From Streptomyces sp. TLI_146 (lineage in GTDB: Bacteria; Actinomycetota; Actinomycetes; Streptomycetales; Streptomycetaceae), in assembly GCF_002846415.1 (NCBI RefSeq), contig NZ_PJMX01000001.1, forward strand, positions 4,898,001 through 4,962,000: a stretch of 64,000 nt of DNA, written 5' to 3'. The translations under genes and the position numbers were made by a program. Below, piece by piece: positions 42,051 to 50,701 of the stretch. Numbering within the stretch: position 1 is the stretch's first letter; the number at the start of each line of letters is the position of its first letter. The notes beneath the pieces were generated by a model. It did no database searches and had not been told where the DNA came from. It saw nothing but the letters and a program-made list of their open reading frames with translations.

Positions 42051-44282
42051 ATGTCCATTTCCAGTTCTGACCACGCCGTCATGCCCGAGAACGACGAGAT
42101 CACCGAGATCGCCGTCGTCGACGAGGCCGTCGAGACCGTAGAGACCGAGATCACCGAGGTCATCCAGGCCGACGAGGCCGACGAGGCCGCCGAGCCGACC
42201 GTCACCTTCGCGGACCTCGGTCTGCCCGAGGGCGTCGTGCGCAAGCTCGCCCAGAACGGCGTGACCACCCCCTTCCCGATCCAGGCCGCGACCATCCCGG
42301 ACGCCCTGGCCGGCAAGGACATCCTCGGCCGCGGCCGCACCGGCTCCGGCAAGACCCTCTCCTTCGGTCTGCCGACCCTGGCGCAGCTGGCCGGCGGCCA
42401 CACCGAGAAGAAGAAGCCCCGCGCGATCATCCTCACGCCGACGCGTGAGCTCGCGATGCAGGTCGCGGACGCCCTCCAGCCGTACGGCGACGTGCTCGGC
42501 CTGAAGATGAAGGTCGTCTGCGGCGGTACGTCGATGAGCAACCAGATCTACGCCCTGGAGCGCGGCGTCGACGTCCTCGTCGCCACCCCGGGCCGTCTGC
42601 GAGACCTCATCAACCGCGGCGCCTGCTCGCTCGCCAACGTCCAGGTCGCCGTCCTCGACGAGGCCGACCAGATGTCCGACCTGGGCTTCCTGCCCGAGGT
42701 CACCGAGCTGCTCGACCAGATCCCCGGCGGCGGCCAGCGCATGCTCTTCTCCGCCACCATGGAGAACGAGATCAGCACGCTGGTCAAGCGCTACCTGACG
42801 AACCCCGTCACGCACGAGGTCGACAGCGCGCAGGGCAACGTCTCGACGATGACCCACCACGTCCTGGTCGTGAAGCCGAAGGACAAGGCGCCGGTCACGG
42901 CCGCCATCGCCGCCCGCAAGGGCCGCACGATCATCTTCGTCCGCACCCAGCTGGGCGCCGACCGCATCGCCGAGCAGCTCTGCGACTCGGGCGTGAAGGC
43001 CGACGCGCTGCACGGCGGCATGACCCAGGGCGCCCGTACCCGGGTCCTGGAAGACTTCAAGAAGGGCTACGTCAACGCGCTCGTCGCCACCGACGTCGCC
43101 GCCCGAGGCATCCACGTCGACGGCATCGACCTGGTCCTGAACGTGGACCCGGCCGGTGACCACAAGGACTACCTGCACCGCTCGGGCCGTACCGCCCGGG
43201 CCGGCAAGTCCGGTGTCGTCGTGTCCCTGTCGCTGCCGCACCAGCGCCGCCAGATCTTCCGGCTGATGGAGGACGCGGGCGTCGACGCCTCGCGCCACAT
43301 CATCCAGAGCGCCGGCGCGTTCGACCCGGAGGTCGCCGAGATCACCGGCGCCCGTTCGCTGACCGAGGTCCAGGCCGACTCCGCGAACAACGCCGCCAAG
43401 CAGGCCGAGCGCGAGGTCGCCGAGCTCACCAAGCAGCTGGAGCGCCTGACGCGCCGTGCCGCCGAGCTGCGCGAGGAGGCCGACCGCCTGGTCGCCCGCT
43501 CCGCGCGGGAGCGCGGCGAAGACGCCGAGGGCGTGGCGGCCGCTGTCGCCGAGGTGGCCGAGGCCGCCGAGGCCGAGGTCGCGGCCGCCGTCGTGGCCGC
43601 CGAGCCGGTCGCGCAGGAGCGCCCGGCGTACGAGCGCCGTGACGACCGTGGCAACTACGCCCGTCGTGACGACCGCGGGGACCGTGGCGACCGTGGTGGC
43701 TTCCGCCGCGACGACCGTCGTGACGACAACCGTGGTGGCGGCTTCCGTCGCGACGACCGTCCGTCCGGTGGCTTCAACCGCGACCGCAACGACCGTGGAT
43801 TCGAGCGTCGGGACGACAACCGCGGTGGCGGCTTCCGTCGCGACGACCGTCCGTCGGGTGGCTTCAACCGCGACCGTAACGACCGTGGGTTCGAGCGTCG
43901 TGACGACAACCGCGGTGGCGGCTTCAACCGCGACCGCAACGACCGTCCCTCCGGCGGCTTCCGCCGTGACGACCGTCCGTCGGGTGGCTTCAACCGCGAC
44001 CGCAACGACCGTGGGTTCGAGCGTCGTGACGACAACCGCGGTGGCGGCTTCCGCCGCGACGACCGTGGCGACCGTCCCTCCGGCGGCTTCCGCTCCGGTG
44101 GCGGCGACCGTCCGTTCAACCGTGACCGCAACGACCGTCCCGCGGGCGGCTTCCGCTCCGGCGGCGGCACCGGCGACCGTCCCTACGGCCGCCGTGACGA
44201 CCACCGCGGTGGCGGCACCGGCACGAACACCGGCTCCTTCGGGCGCCGTGACGACAAGCCGCGCTGGAAGCGCAACGGCTGA
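42051..44282 (+). CDS. DEAD-box ATP-dependent RNA helicase with Arg/Gly/Asp-rich tail
   Basis: A 743-residue RNA helicase of the DeaD/CsdA/RhlE type. In order: an acidic N-terminus, Q-motif PFPIQAATIP, motif I GRGRTGSGKT, Ia PTRELAMQV, Ib TPGRL, II VLDEADQM, III SAT, IV IIFVRTQLGAD, V ATDVAARGIHVDGID, VI HRSGRTARAG. A coiled-coil-like stretch follows near 450-490. Residues about 530-740 are a low-complexity tail built of RRDDNRGGGFRRDD and GGFNRDRNDRGFE units. Such tails bind RNA and can drive condensate formation. A cold-shock or ribosome-assembly role is likely. Confidence 0.94.
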   Translation: MSISSSDHAVMPENDEITEIAVVDEAVETVETEITEVIQADEADEAAEPTVTFADLGLPEGVVRKLAQNGVTTPFPIQAATIPDALAGKDILGRGRTGSGKTLSFGLPTLAQLAGGHTEKKKPRAIILTPTRELAMQVADALQPYGDVLGLKMKVVCGGTSMSNQIYALERGVDVLVATPGRLRDLINRGACSLANVQVAVLDEADQMSDLGFLPEVTELLDQIPGGGQRMLFSATMENEISTLVKRYLTNPVTHEVDSAQGNVSTMTHHVLVVKPKDKAPVTAAIAARKGRTIIFVRTQLGADRIAEQLCDSGVKADALHGGMTQGARTRVLEDFKKGYVNALVATDVAARGIHVDGIDLVLNVDPAGDHKDYLHRSGRTARAGKSGVVVSLSLPHQRRQIFRLMEDAGVDASRHIIQSAGAFDPEVAEITGARSLTEVQADSANNAAKQAEREVAELTKQLERLTRRAAELREEADRLVARSARERGEDAEGVAAAVAEVAEAAEAEVAAAVVAAEPVAQERPAYERRDDRGNYARRDDRGDRGDRGGFRRDDRRDDNRGGGFRRDDRPSGGFNRDRNDRGFERRDDNRGGGFRRDDRPSGGFNRDRNDRGFERRDDNRGGGFNRDRNDRPSGGFRRDDRPSGGFNRDRNDRGFERRDDNRGGGFRRDDRGDRPSGGFRSGGGDRPFNRDRNDRPAGGFRSGGGTGDRPYGRRDDHRGGGTGTNTGSFGRRDDKPRWKRNG
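43720..44240 (+). repeat. Tandem coding repeats in the helicase tail
   Basis: Units encoding GGFxRDDRPSGGFNRDRNDRG are repeated at least three times with high nucleotide identity, for example GGTGGCTTCAACCGCGACCG near 43768, 43857 and 43984. The spacing is irregular, as expected for a low-complexity tail that grows and shrinks by slippage or recombination. Confidence 0.85.
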
Positions 44283-44306
44283 CGCTGAGTCTCCTTAGCG
44301 AGTGTT

Positions 44307-44343
44307 GGGCCCGTACGGCACCCACCGGGTGCGGTACGGGCCC
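44307..44343 (+). terminator. Terminator after the DEAD-box gene
   Basis: GGGCCCGTAC and GCACCC pair with GGGTGC and GTACGGGCCC around one G-G mismatch and an ACC loop, followed by TTCCGTTT. Confidence 0.8.
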
Positions 44344-44371
44344 TTCCGTTTCCCCGGGTAATCCGAAGTCA

Positions 44372-44385
44372 CAGCCATGTGGCTG
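44372..44385. promoter_or_regulatory. Perfect palindrome in the FG-GAP gene promoter region
   Basis: CAGCCA-TG-TGGCTG is an exact 14-bp palindrome about 125 bases upstream of the FG-GAP gene start. TATGGG near 44407 is a possible -10 box. Confidence 0.45.
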
Positions 44386-44512
44386 CTGTTAAGGTCAAAC
44401 CACTCGTATGGGGGGTTTCAGAGAGCCGGGGGGCTTTTCTGCGCAACGCTGTCGCGCCACACATCGCGCGCCGTGCGCCCTCCCATGCCTGAACGGCTTC
44501 GGGAGCATCAAC

Positions 44513-47467
44513 TTGAGACGTCACACACTCGTACGGAACGCGATCGCCGCAGTCACTGCGCTCGGCATCGCGGCCGCCATCGCTCCGCTCGCCACGGCCC
44601 CGGCCTTCGCCGCGGACGCACCGGCGGAACTCACCGTTCCCGCCGAGCGCACGCCCGACGACAACGCCACCGTGATCAACGGCGCGGGCGAGACCGGCTA
44701 TCTGTCCGGCTGGACCCAGGCCGGGTTCAACTGGACCTCGTACGCGGACGGCTCCACCGCGCCGGTGGTCATGCCGCAGGGCAGGACCACCGCATGGGGC
44801 ACCGGCACGGACACCCTCGTCCTCACCGGCAAGGACGACACCTCCGTCGTCCAGCGGAACATGAAGGACGGCTCGGAGCGGACCCTGCCGCTGCCCAAGG
44901 GCCAGCTGTTCGCCGGGACCTTCGGCGATGTCGTGGTCACCGACGGCCCGCTCGGCATGAGCCTGCTGTCCTGGGAGGACGGCAAGGTCAAGGAGACGCC
45001 GGTCAGCGGAGCAGGCCAGGTCCACTCGCTCTACACGGGGAACAAGGACGGCACCTTCGTCCAGATGGACCTCTCCGGCATGACCATGATCGGCTGGCTG
45101 GGCCGCGACGGGATCGTCCGCACCACGCACCTCCAGGCCGAGCAGTACGACAACGGCAAGATCGAGGTCGGCGGCGACCGCGCGGTCCAGTGGACCAAGG
45201 ACGGCAAGGCCACGGTCTGGAAGACCTCCGACTTCTGGGCGTCCACGGACCAGCTCACCATCGGCGGGTACGACACCTCGCAGCTGCTCGGCGCGGTCGG
45301 CGACAACGTCCTGGTGGCGCGCCGGGTCGCGACCGGCGGCCAGGAGCGGTACTCCCAGCTCGACTACCGCGTGGTCGCCGTGCCGCTCAAGGGCGGCCCC
45401 GAGCGGGTCGTCCTGGAGAAGGCGACCGCGATGGCCCGCTTCAAGGCCGACGGGACGATGCTGATCGGCGCGGTGGTCGACGGCCACCAGGGCGTGTACG
45501 CGGTGGGCTCCGCGCTGGACGTCACCAAGGTCCGCGAGTCGCCCGCCCTCCCGTCGGTGCCGACGGCGCTCGCCCTGGCGCAGGGCCGCCTCAACACGGT
45601 GGACCGGATACCGGGCGCGGACGGCGTGTACCCGCGGCTGCGCGGCATCGACCTGTCGGTCACGGGCCCGCTGACGGCCGGCCCGCGCGTCGACCGGGGT
45701 ACGGACGGGGCCGTTGAGACCCCGGAGATCCAGGCCACCGGCGACGGACGCCTCGTCCAGCGGCTCGCCGACGGCACGGTGAAGGTCCTCGACGAGGGCG
45801 CCAAGCTGCCCGCGCGCACCCTCGGTGTGAAGGCGGACGTGCTGCGCCTCTCGGGCCGCTACCTCGCCACCCGGCGCGGGGACGAGCGGGTCCAGGTCAC
45901 CGACCTCGACACGGGCGCGGTCGTCTACACCGGCATCGCCGCACCCGACTTCGCCCTCTCCGGCAGCACCCTGTGGATCGGCAACGACCCGGGCGCGGCC
46001 CAGGCCGTCGACGTCCGTACGGGCAAGGCCACCGGCAAGCGCATCTCCGTCCCCTGCCTGATGACCTCCCTCCAGGCGCAGGGCGGCGACGTCTACTGGG
46101 AGTGCGACCGGGACAAGTCCGGGGTGTACGACACGGCGGCGGACAAGAACATCGAACTGCCCGCCCACCAGGGCGCCCTGCTCGGCGACGGCTATGTCGC
46201 CTGGCAGAAGGACGGCGAGCTGAGCGTCACGGACCTGCGCGGCACCACGGGCACGCACAAGGTCGGCAAGCCGGCCGTGGCCAAGCCCGGCCAGGGCTGG
46301 ACGGTCGACCGCTTCGGCGGCGCGGTGGCGTACGTGGACGCGGCCGGTGACACGCACGTGGCGCCGTCCGGGGTCCGGAGTGCTCCCGTCCGCGCGCTGG
46401 ACGAGGACTTCCCGGCGACGGTCGACGCCAAGTCGGCGGCGCGGACGGTCCGTTGGTGGGCCTCGAAGCCGCTGGTCTCGTGGGAAGTGGACCTGGTGGA
46501 CCTGGCGACCCGCAACACGGTCCTCTCAGGCTTCGGCCAGGAGACGCGCGGCCAGGTGCGGCTGAACTGGGACGGCAAGAACTCCTCCGGCCAGAACCTC
46601 CCGGCCGGCAAGTACGCCTGGAACGTGACGGCGGTCCCCGCCGACGGCGGCCCGGACCAGACGTTCACCACCCCGTTCGAGGTGAAGGGCACGGCCGCGG
46701 CCCCGCGCGACTACGTCGGCGCCGACGGCCTGGGCGACCTGCTCGCCGTCACCCCCGCCGGAGTCGCGGACTTCCGCGCGGGCGGCGGCGGCAAGGTCGA
46801 CGCGAAGGTGTCGGGCAGCGGCTGGACGGGCGCGAACGAGGTGTCGGCGGCGGCCCCGTTCGACGACGTGGACGGCGACGGCAAGAACGACGTCCTGGTC
46901 CGCCTGACGAGCGGCGAGCTCCGCGCGTACAAGCCCGCGGGCAAGGCGCTGACCCCCTCCACCCCGTACGCGAAGATCGGTTCGGGCTGGAACATCTTCG
47001 ACGTGCTCACGTCCCCGGGCGACCTGACGGGCGACGGCCGCGCGGACCTGCTGGCGCGGGAGGCGTCGAGCGGCGAGCTGTACCTGTACGAGGCGAACGG
47101 CGCGGGCAACTTCAAGTCCCGCGTGAAGATCGGCACCGGCTTCCAGAACTACCTGTTGGCGTCGGGCGCGGGTGACGTGAACGGCGACGGCAAGGCGGAC
47201 CTGCTGGCGCGCGACGCGGCGGGCGTCCTCTGGCTCTACCCGAGCACGGGCAGCGGCACCCTGGCCACCCGCGTGAAGATCGGCGGCGGCTGGCAGGTCT
47301 ACAACGCGCTGGTCGGCGCGGGCGACCTGAACGGTGACGGCAAGGCGGACCTGCTGGCGCGCGGCACGGACGGCGTGCTGTGGGCGTACCCGGGCGACGG
47401 CAAGGGCAACTTCGGGGGCCGGGTGCAGGTGGGCGGCGGCTGGCAGATGTACAAGTTCCTGTTCTAG
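44513..47467 (+). CDS. Large secreted protein with C-terminal FG-GAP/VCBS repeats
   Basis: A 984-residue exported protein. TTG 44513 is chosen because GGGAG lies 7 bases before it and it gives a clean signal peptide (RRHTLVRNAIAAVTALGIAAAIAPLATAPAFA with an AFA-AD site). Residues about 50-630 look like beta-propeller or WD-type blades. Then comes a FlgD-like Ig segment (LNWDGKNSSGQNLPAGKYAWNVTA). The last about 230 residues are FG-GAP repeats with calcium-loop motifs such as DVNGDGKADLL, DLNGDGKADLL and DLTGDGRADLL. It is probably an extracellular binding or adhesion protein. The ligand is unknown. Confidence 0.9.
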   Translation: MRRHTLVRNAIAAVTALGIAAAIAPLATAPAFAADAPAELTVPAERTPDDNATVINGAGETGYLSGWTQAGFNWTSYADGSTAPVVMPQGRTTAWGTGTDTLVLTGKDDTSVVQRNMKDGSERTLPLPKGQLFAGTFGDVVVTDGPLGMSLLSWEDGKVKETPVSGAGQVHSLYTGNKDGTFVQMDLSGMTMIGWLGRDGIVRTTHLQAEQYDNGKIEVGGDRAVQWTKDGKATVWKTSDFWASTDQLTIGGYDTSQLLGAVGDNVLVARRVATGGQERYSQLDYRVVAVPLKGGPERVVLEKATAMARFKADGTMLIGAVVDGHQGVYAVGSALDVTKVRESPALPSVPTALALAQGRLNTVDRIPGADGVYPRLRGIDLSVTGPLTAGPRVDRGTDGAVETPEIQATGDGRLVQRLADGTVKVLDEGAKLPARTLGVKADVLRLSGRYLATRRGDERVQVTDLDTGAVVYTGIAAPDFALSGSTLWIGNDPGAAQAVDVRTGKATGKRISVPCLMTSLQAQGGDVYWECDRDKSGVYDTAADKNIELPAHQGALLGDGYVAWQKDGELSVTDLRGTTGTHKVGKPAVAKPGQGWTVDRFGGAVAYVDAAGDTHVAPSGVRSAPVRALDEDFPATVDAKSAARTVRWWASKPLVSWEVDLVDLATRNTVLSGFGQETRGQVRLNWDGKNSSGQNLPAGKYAWNVTAVPADGGPDQTFTTPFEVKGTAAAPRDYVGADGLGDLLAVTPAGVADFRAGGGGKVDAKVSGSGWTGANEVSAAAPFDDVDGDGKNDVLVRLTSGELRAYKPAGKALTPSTPYAKIGSGWNIFDVLTSPGDLTGDGRADLLAREASSGELYLYEANGAGNFKSRVKIGTGFQNYLLASGAGDVNGDGKADLLARDAAGVLWLYPSTGSGTLATRVKIGGGWQVYNALVGAGDLNGDGKADLLARGTDGVLWAYPGDGKGNFGGRVQVGGGWQMYKFLF

Positions 47468-47510
47468 TAACCGGCCTCCAGTGACCGGCTTCCAGTAACC
47501 GGCTTCCAAT
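47468..47510 (+). repeat. Three 14-bp tandem repeats after the FG-GAP gene
   Basis: TAACCGGCCTCCAG, TGACCGGCTTCCAG and TAACCGGCTTCCAA follow each other directly after the stop codon. Each starts with a potential stop triplet (TAA or TGA). They run up to the terminator. Confidence 0.8.
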
Positions 47511-47511
47511 G

Positions 47512-47547
47512 ATCGGCCCGGGGGCTCACGCCCCTGGGCCGATTTTT
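47512..47547 (+). terminator. Intrinsic terminator after the FG-GAP gene
   Basis: ATCGGCCC and GGGGC pair with GCCCCT and GGGCCGAT around a short loop, followed by TTTTT. It resembles a typical rho-independent terminator. Confidence 0.85.
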
Positions 47548-47597
47548 GGCCAACCGTTGGCGCATGTCATGCCCCCGGCGAGGGAATCGCTGGGGGC

Positions 47598-49175
47598 ATG
47601 ACAAGTGACGCGAGTACGAATCCGGACGCCCAAGGGGCTCCGGACGGTCTCGGTCCGGCGGACGGTGGCGCGGTGAGCTGGAGCAAGGCCGCTCCGGCGG
47701 CCGGCGGCGGCGCGACGTCCGACGAAGAGCGGCTGGCGCAGCTCGGCTACACCCAGGTGCTGGCCCGCCGGATGTCCGGCTTCGCCAACTACGCCGTCTC
47801 GTTCACCATCATCTCGGTGCTCTCCGGCTGCCTGACGATGTACGCGTTCGGCATGAATACCGGCGGCCCGGCCCTGATCACCTGGGGCTGGGTCGCGGTG
47901 GGCCTGATGACGCTGCTGGTCGGCCTGTCGATGGCCGAGATCTGCTCGGCGTACCCGACGTCGGCGGGCCTGTACTTCTGGGCGCACCGGCTGGCGCCCG
48001 AGCGGAGCGCGGCCGCCTGGGCCTGGTTCACGGGCTGGTTCAACGTGCTCGGCCAGGTCGCGGTGACGGCCGGGATCGACTTCGGGGCGGCGTCGTTCCT
48101 GGGCGCGTACCTGAACCTCCAGTGGGACTTCGAGGTGACCCCGGGCCGTACGATCGCGCTCTTCGCGGCGATCCTGATCCTCCACGGCCTCCTGAACACC
48201 TTCGGCGTACGGATCGTGGCGATCCTCAACGGCGTGAGCGTGTGGTGGCACGTGCTGGGCGTGGCGGTGATCGTGGGCGCGCTGACCTTCACACCGGACC
48301 ACCACCGCTCCACGACGTTCGTCTTCACCCACTACGTGAACAACACGGGCTGGGGCAGCGGCTTCTACGTGGTCCTCATCGGCCTCCTCATGGCCCAGTA
48401 CACCTTCACCGGCTACGACGCCTCCGCGCACATGACGGAGGAGACCCACGACGCGGCGACGGCGGGCCCGCGCGGGATCGTGCGCGCGATCTGGACCTCC
48501 TGGATAGCGGGCTTCGTGCTGCTCCTGGGCTTCACGTACGCCATCCAGTCGTACGACGACGAGCTCGGCTCGGCGACGGGCGCGCCCCCGGCCCAGATCC
48601 TGCTGGACGCGCTGGGCGCGACGACGGGCAAGCTCCTGCTGCTGGTGGTGATCGGGGCGCAACTGTTCTGCGGGATGGCCTCGGTGACGGCCAACTCCCG
48701 TATGATCTACGCCTTTTCGCGCGACGGCGCGCTCCCGTTCTCGCGCGTCTGGCACACGGTGAGCCCCCGCACCCGCACCCCGGTGGCGGCGGTCTGGCTG
48801 GCGACGGCGGGCGCGCTGGCGCTGGGCCTGCCGTACCTGATCAATGTGACGGCGTACGCGGCGGTGACGTCGATCGCGGTGATCGGCCTGTACATCGCGT
48901 ATGTGATCCCGACGCTGCTGCGCCTGCTGCGGGGTGAGCCGTTCGAACGCGGCCCCTGGCACCTGGGCCGCTGGTCCCGCCCGATCGGCGTGGCGGCGGT
49001 TGCCTGGGTGGCGCTGATCACGGTCCTGTTCATGCTGCCCCAGCTGTCCCCCGTGACCTGGAAGAACTTCAACTACGCCCCGGTCGCGGTCCTGGTGGTC
49101 CTCGGCTTCGCGACGGCGTGGTGGACGCTCTCGGCCCGCCACTGGTTCCTCCGCCCCACGGCACCACCCCGCTGA
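47598..49175 (+). CDS. APC-superfamily amino acid permease
   Basis: A 525-residue membrane transporter with about 12 helices, of the ACT/BAT1-like branch that includes GABA and choline-type permeases. Features are RRMSGFANYAVSFTIISVLSG in helix 1, GWVAVGLMTLLVGLSMAEICSAYPTSAGLYFW, and FTGYDASAHMTEETHDAA, the conserved helix 6-7 segment. A 40-residue hydrophilic N-terminus precedes. ATG 47598 follows a GGGGG stretch. It is monocistronic. The exact amino acid or amine is not readable. Confidence 0.93.
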   Translation: MTSDASTNPDAQGAPDGLGPADGGAVSWSKAAPAAGGGATSDEERLAQLGYTQVLARRMSGFANYAVSFTIISVLSGCLTMYAFGMNTGGPALITWGWVAVGLMTLLVGLSMAEICSAYPTSAGLYFWAHRLAPERSAAAWAWFTGWFNVLGQVAVTAGIDFGAASFLGAYLNLQWDFEVTPGRTIALFAAILILHGLLNTFGVRIVAILNGVSVWWHVLGVAVIVGALTFTPDHHRSTTFVFTHYVNNTGWGSGFYVVLIGLLMAQYTFTGYDASAHMTEETHDAATAGPRGIVRAIWTSWIAGFVLLLGFTYAIQSYDDELGSATGAPPAQILLDALGATTGKLLLLVVIGAQLFCGMASVTANSRMIYAFSRDGALPFSRVWHTVSPRTRTPVAAVWLATAGALALGLPYLINVTAYAAVTSIAVIGLYIAYVIPTLLRLLRGEPFERGPWHLGRWSRPIGVAAVAWVALITVLFMLPQLSPVTWKNFNYAPVAVLVVLGFATAWWTLSARHWFLRPTAPPR

Positions 49176-49288
49176 CCTGCGTATCCACCCCCCGATGCCC
49201 GCCGAATGGGCCCCACCGGGCCCGGAAGCCGATACCCGATCGGCTGCCGGGCCCTGTCGGGCTATGCTGCGGGGGTGCGGTATGCCAG

Positions 49289-49361
49289 GGGCCATTAGCT
49301 CAATTGGCAGAGCAGCGGACTTTTAATCCGTTGGTTGTCGGTTCGAGTCCGACATGGCCTA
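49289..49361 (+). tRNA. tRNA-Lys (TTT)
   Basis: Acceptor GGGCCAT/ATGGCCT (G-T first pair), anticodon stem GCGGA/TCCGT around CTTTTAA (anticodon TTT), T-arm GTCGG/CCGAC with TTCGAGT. A TATGCT -10 box lies at 49263-49268. Confidence 0.95.
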
Positions 49362-49400
49362 CCGGGCGCGGGGGAGGGGTTACCCCCTCTGACCTGCATG

Positions 49401-49438
49401 GGAGCGCCCCGGCCGGGGATCATCGGCCGGGGCGCTCC
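49401..49438 (+). terminator. Hairpin terminator after tRNA-Lys
   Basis: GGAGCGCCCCGGCCG pairs exactly with its complement around an 8-base loop, 40 bases after the tRNA. No T-run follows. Confidence 0.75.
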
Positions 49439-49565
49439 GCCGTTCTGAGGAGCAGGGGGTGCGCTAGAGGGGGCCAGGCCAAGCGTCGGCCCCCACCGCG
49501 CAACGCGCGACGGGGGCCGAGCGGGCGGGCTCAGGCGGTGTGTGGAGGCCTGGTCCCGACCGGGG

Positions 49566-50012
49566 CTAGTCCTCGTTCAGCGGGCTCACGAACTCCAGCG
49601 TGAACGTCTCCTGGAACTCCGGCTTCGGTTCGACCAGTTCGAGCTGGGCGCCGCGGTGGCCGGCCCGTAGGGCGAGGCCCTTGTCGGAGAGGAGTTTGAC
49701 GCCGCCGATGACGTGCTCGAACGTGAACTTCGCCCACTCGGCGCGTTCGACCGTGTTGACGAAGAGCTTGTCCTCGTGGATCACCAGGCCCGCCGCCTCG
49801 TGGTGGGCCAGGTGGATCACGTACGGCGCGCCGGGGACGGGCTCGGTGGGCTCGACGATCCAGTCCTGCTCGATCGGGAGCGGGTTGAGGCGGTCGGTGA
49901 TGACGGGGGCGCCGTGCTTCACCGCGTACTCGGTGGCCGTCACCAGGGACGTCGGTCCGATGATGTGCGCGTGGATCTTGTAGATGCCGGGACGTACCGG
50001 GACCGGAGGCAT
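49566..50012 (-). CDS. Possible beta-trefoil protein (I66-inhibitor-like)
   Basis: A 148-residue soluble protein without signal peptide. The pattern PGIYKIHA, then QDWIVEPTEPVPGAPYVIHL, GLVIHEDKLFVN and EWAKFTFEHV suggests three beta-rich repeats of about 45 residues, as in beta-trefoils; the WIVEP segment recalls I66-type serine-protease-inhibitor proteins (clitocypin/cospin type). That family link is a tentative recollection. ATG 50012 has AGAGGAAG 6 bases upstream. It lies in an accessory-looking block between two tRNA genes, oriented away from the regulator and polyketide synthase. Confidence 0.6.
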   Translation of the reverse strand: MPPVPVRPGIYKIHAHIIGPTSLVTATEYAVKHGAPVITDRLNPLPIEQDWIVEPTEPVPGAPYVIHLAHHEAAGLVIHEDKLFVNTVERAEWAKFTFEHVIGGVKLLSDKGLALRAGHRGAQLELVEPKPEFQETFTLEFVSPLNED

Positions 50013-50207
50013 GCGGACTTCCTCTCGCTCGGTTTGTCTGTTCGCGCGCCGTCGGGACAGTCGCGGCGCTGGATCAACCTTCACCGGGTGCCCCACCGCC
50101 GTAAAGGATCAGATAGCGCCAAAGCGACTGTGACCTGGATTGATCGGTTATAGGGGTGCGAAGGCCGTGATTTTTGGTCATTTCCCGGCCGGGTACGGCA
50201 GAAAAAG

Positions 50208-50261
50208 ACGGCCGGTGCCGTGGGGCCGCCCAAGGGGGGCGGGCTCCACGGCACCGGCCGT
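50208..50261 (-). terminator. Strong leftward intrinsic terminator with no evident gene feeding it
   Basis: ACGGCCGGTGCCGTGG (50208-50223) is exactly complementary to 50246-50261, enclosing a 22-base loop that itself pairs (GCCGCCC with GGGCGG). On the minus strand it is followed directly by TCTTTTTC. The region 50013-50701 otherwise shows no confident gene. Confidence 0.8.
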
Positions 50262-50701
50262 TCAGCCCCGGCCCGCATGCCGGAGCTGGCCGGAGACGGG
50301 GGAATGTTGCTCTCCGGCGCGCCGCGGGCGGCCGGTGTCGAGGACGCGACGTATTGGCGATTGTCGACACCGGCCGCTGAATGGGGTACGTGTACGCCGG
50401 CCGTCCCCGCGGCACAGGGGCGGCCGCCGCGTCCCGGGCGAAGGCGGAATGCGATGTCCTGCGAAGGACACCAAGCAACCGCTTTGGCCTGGGCCGATGC
50501 GTACGAATCCCGTGAGGGCTTCGTGCGGAACAGTCTGGAGGGGTACCCCGCCCCCTTTCCAGGGGACTGAATTGCAGATAATGATCCAGCCATCAACATT
50601 CGGCCCCTGAGATCAGTGTCACGGGAGAGGGGGAGCGTCGCCGACAGACCGTCACCGCCCGTCGTCCCGCCGCGACGACAGCCGTTCGTCCCCGCCTCCC
50701 C

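Noticed and set aside
41817..44204. 795-codon minus-strand frame rich in Val, Thr and Ala
   Set aside because: It mirrors the repeated tail of the DEAD-box gene; its regular repeat is a by-product of the plus-strand coding repeat.
43720..44240. Regular repeats considered as a CRISPR array
   Set aside because: They are in frame within the helicase gene, unequal in spacing, and have no unique spacers or cas genes nearby.
50452..50570. 39-codon plus-strand frame (MSCEGHQATALAWADAYESR...) upstream of the XRE regulator
   Set aside because: It has a weak ribosome-binding site and only about 70 percent GC at third positions, well below its neighbours; not enough to call a gene.
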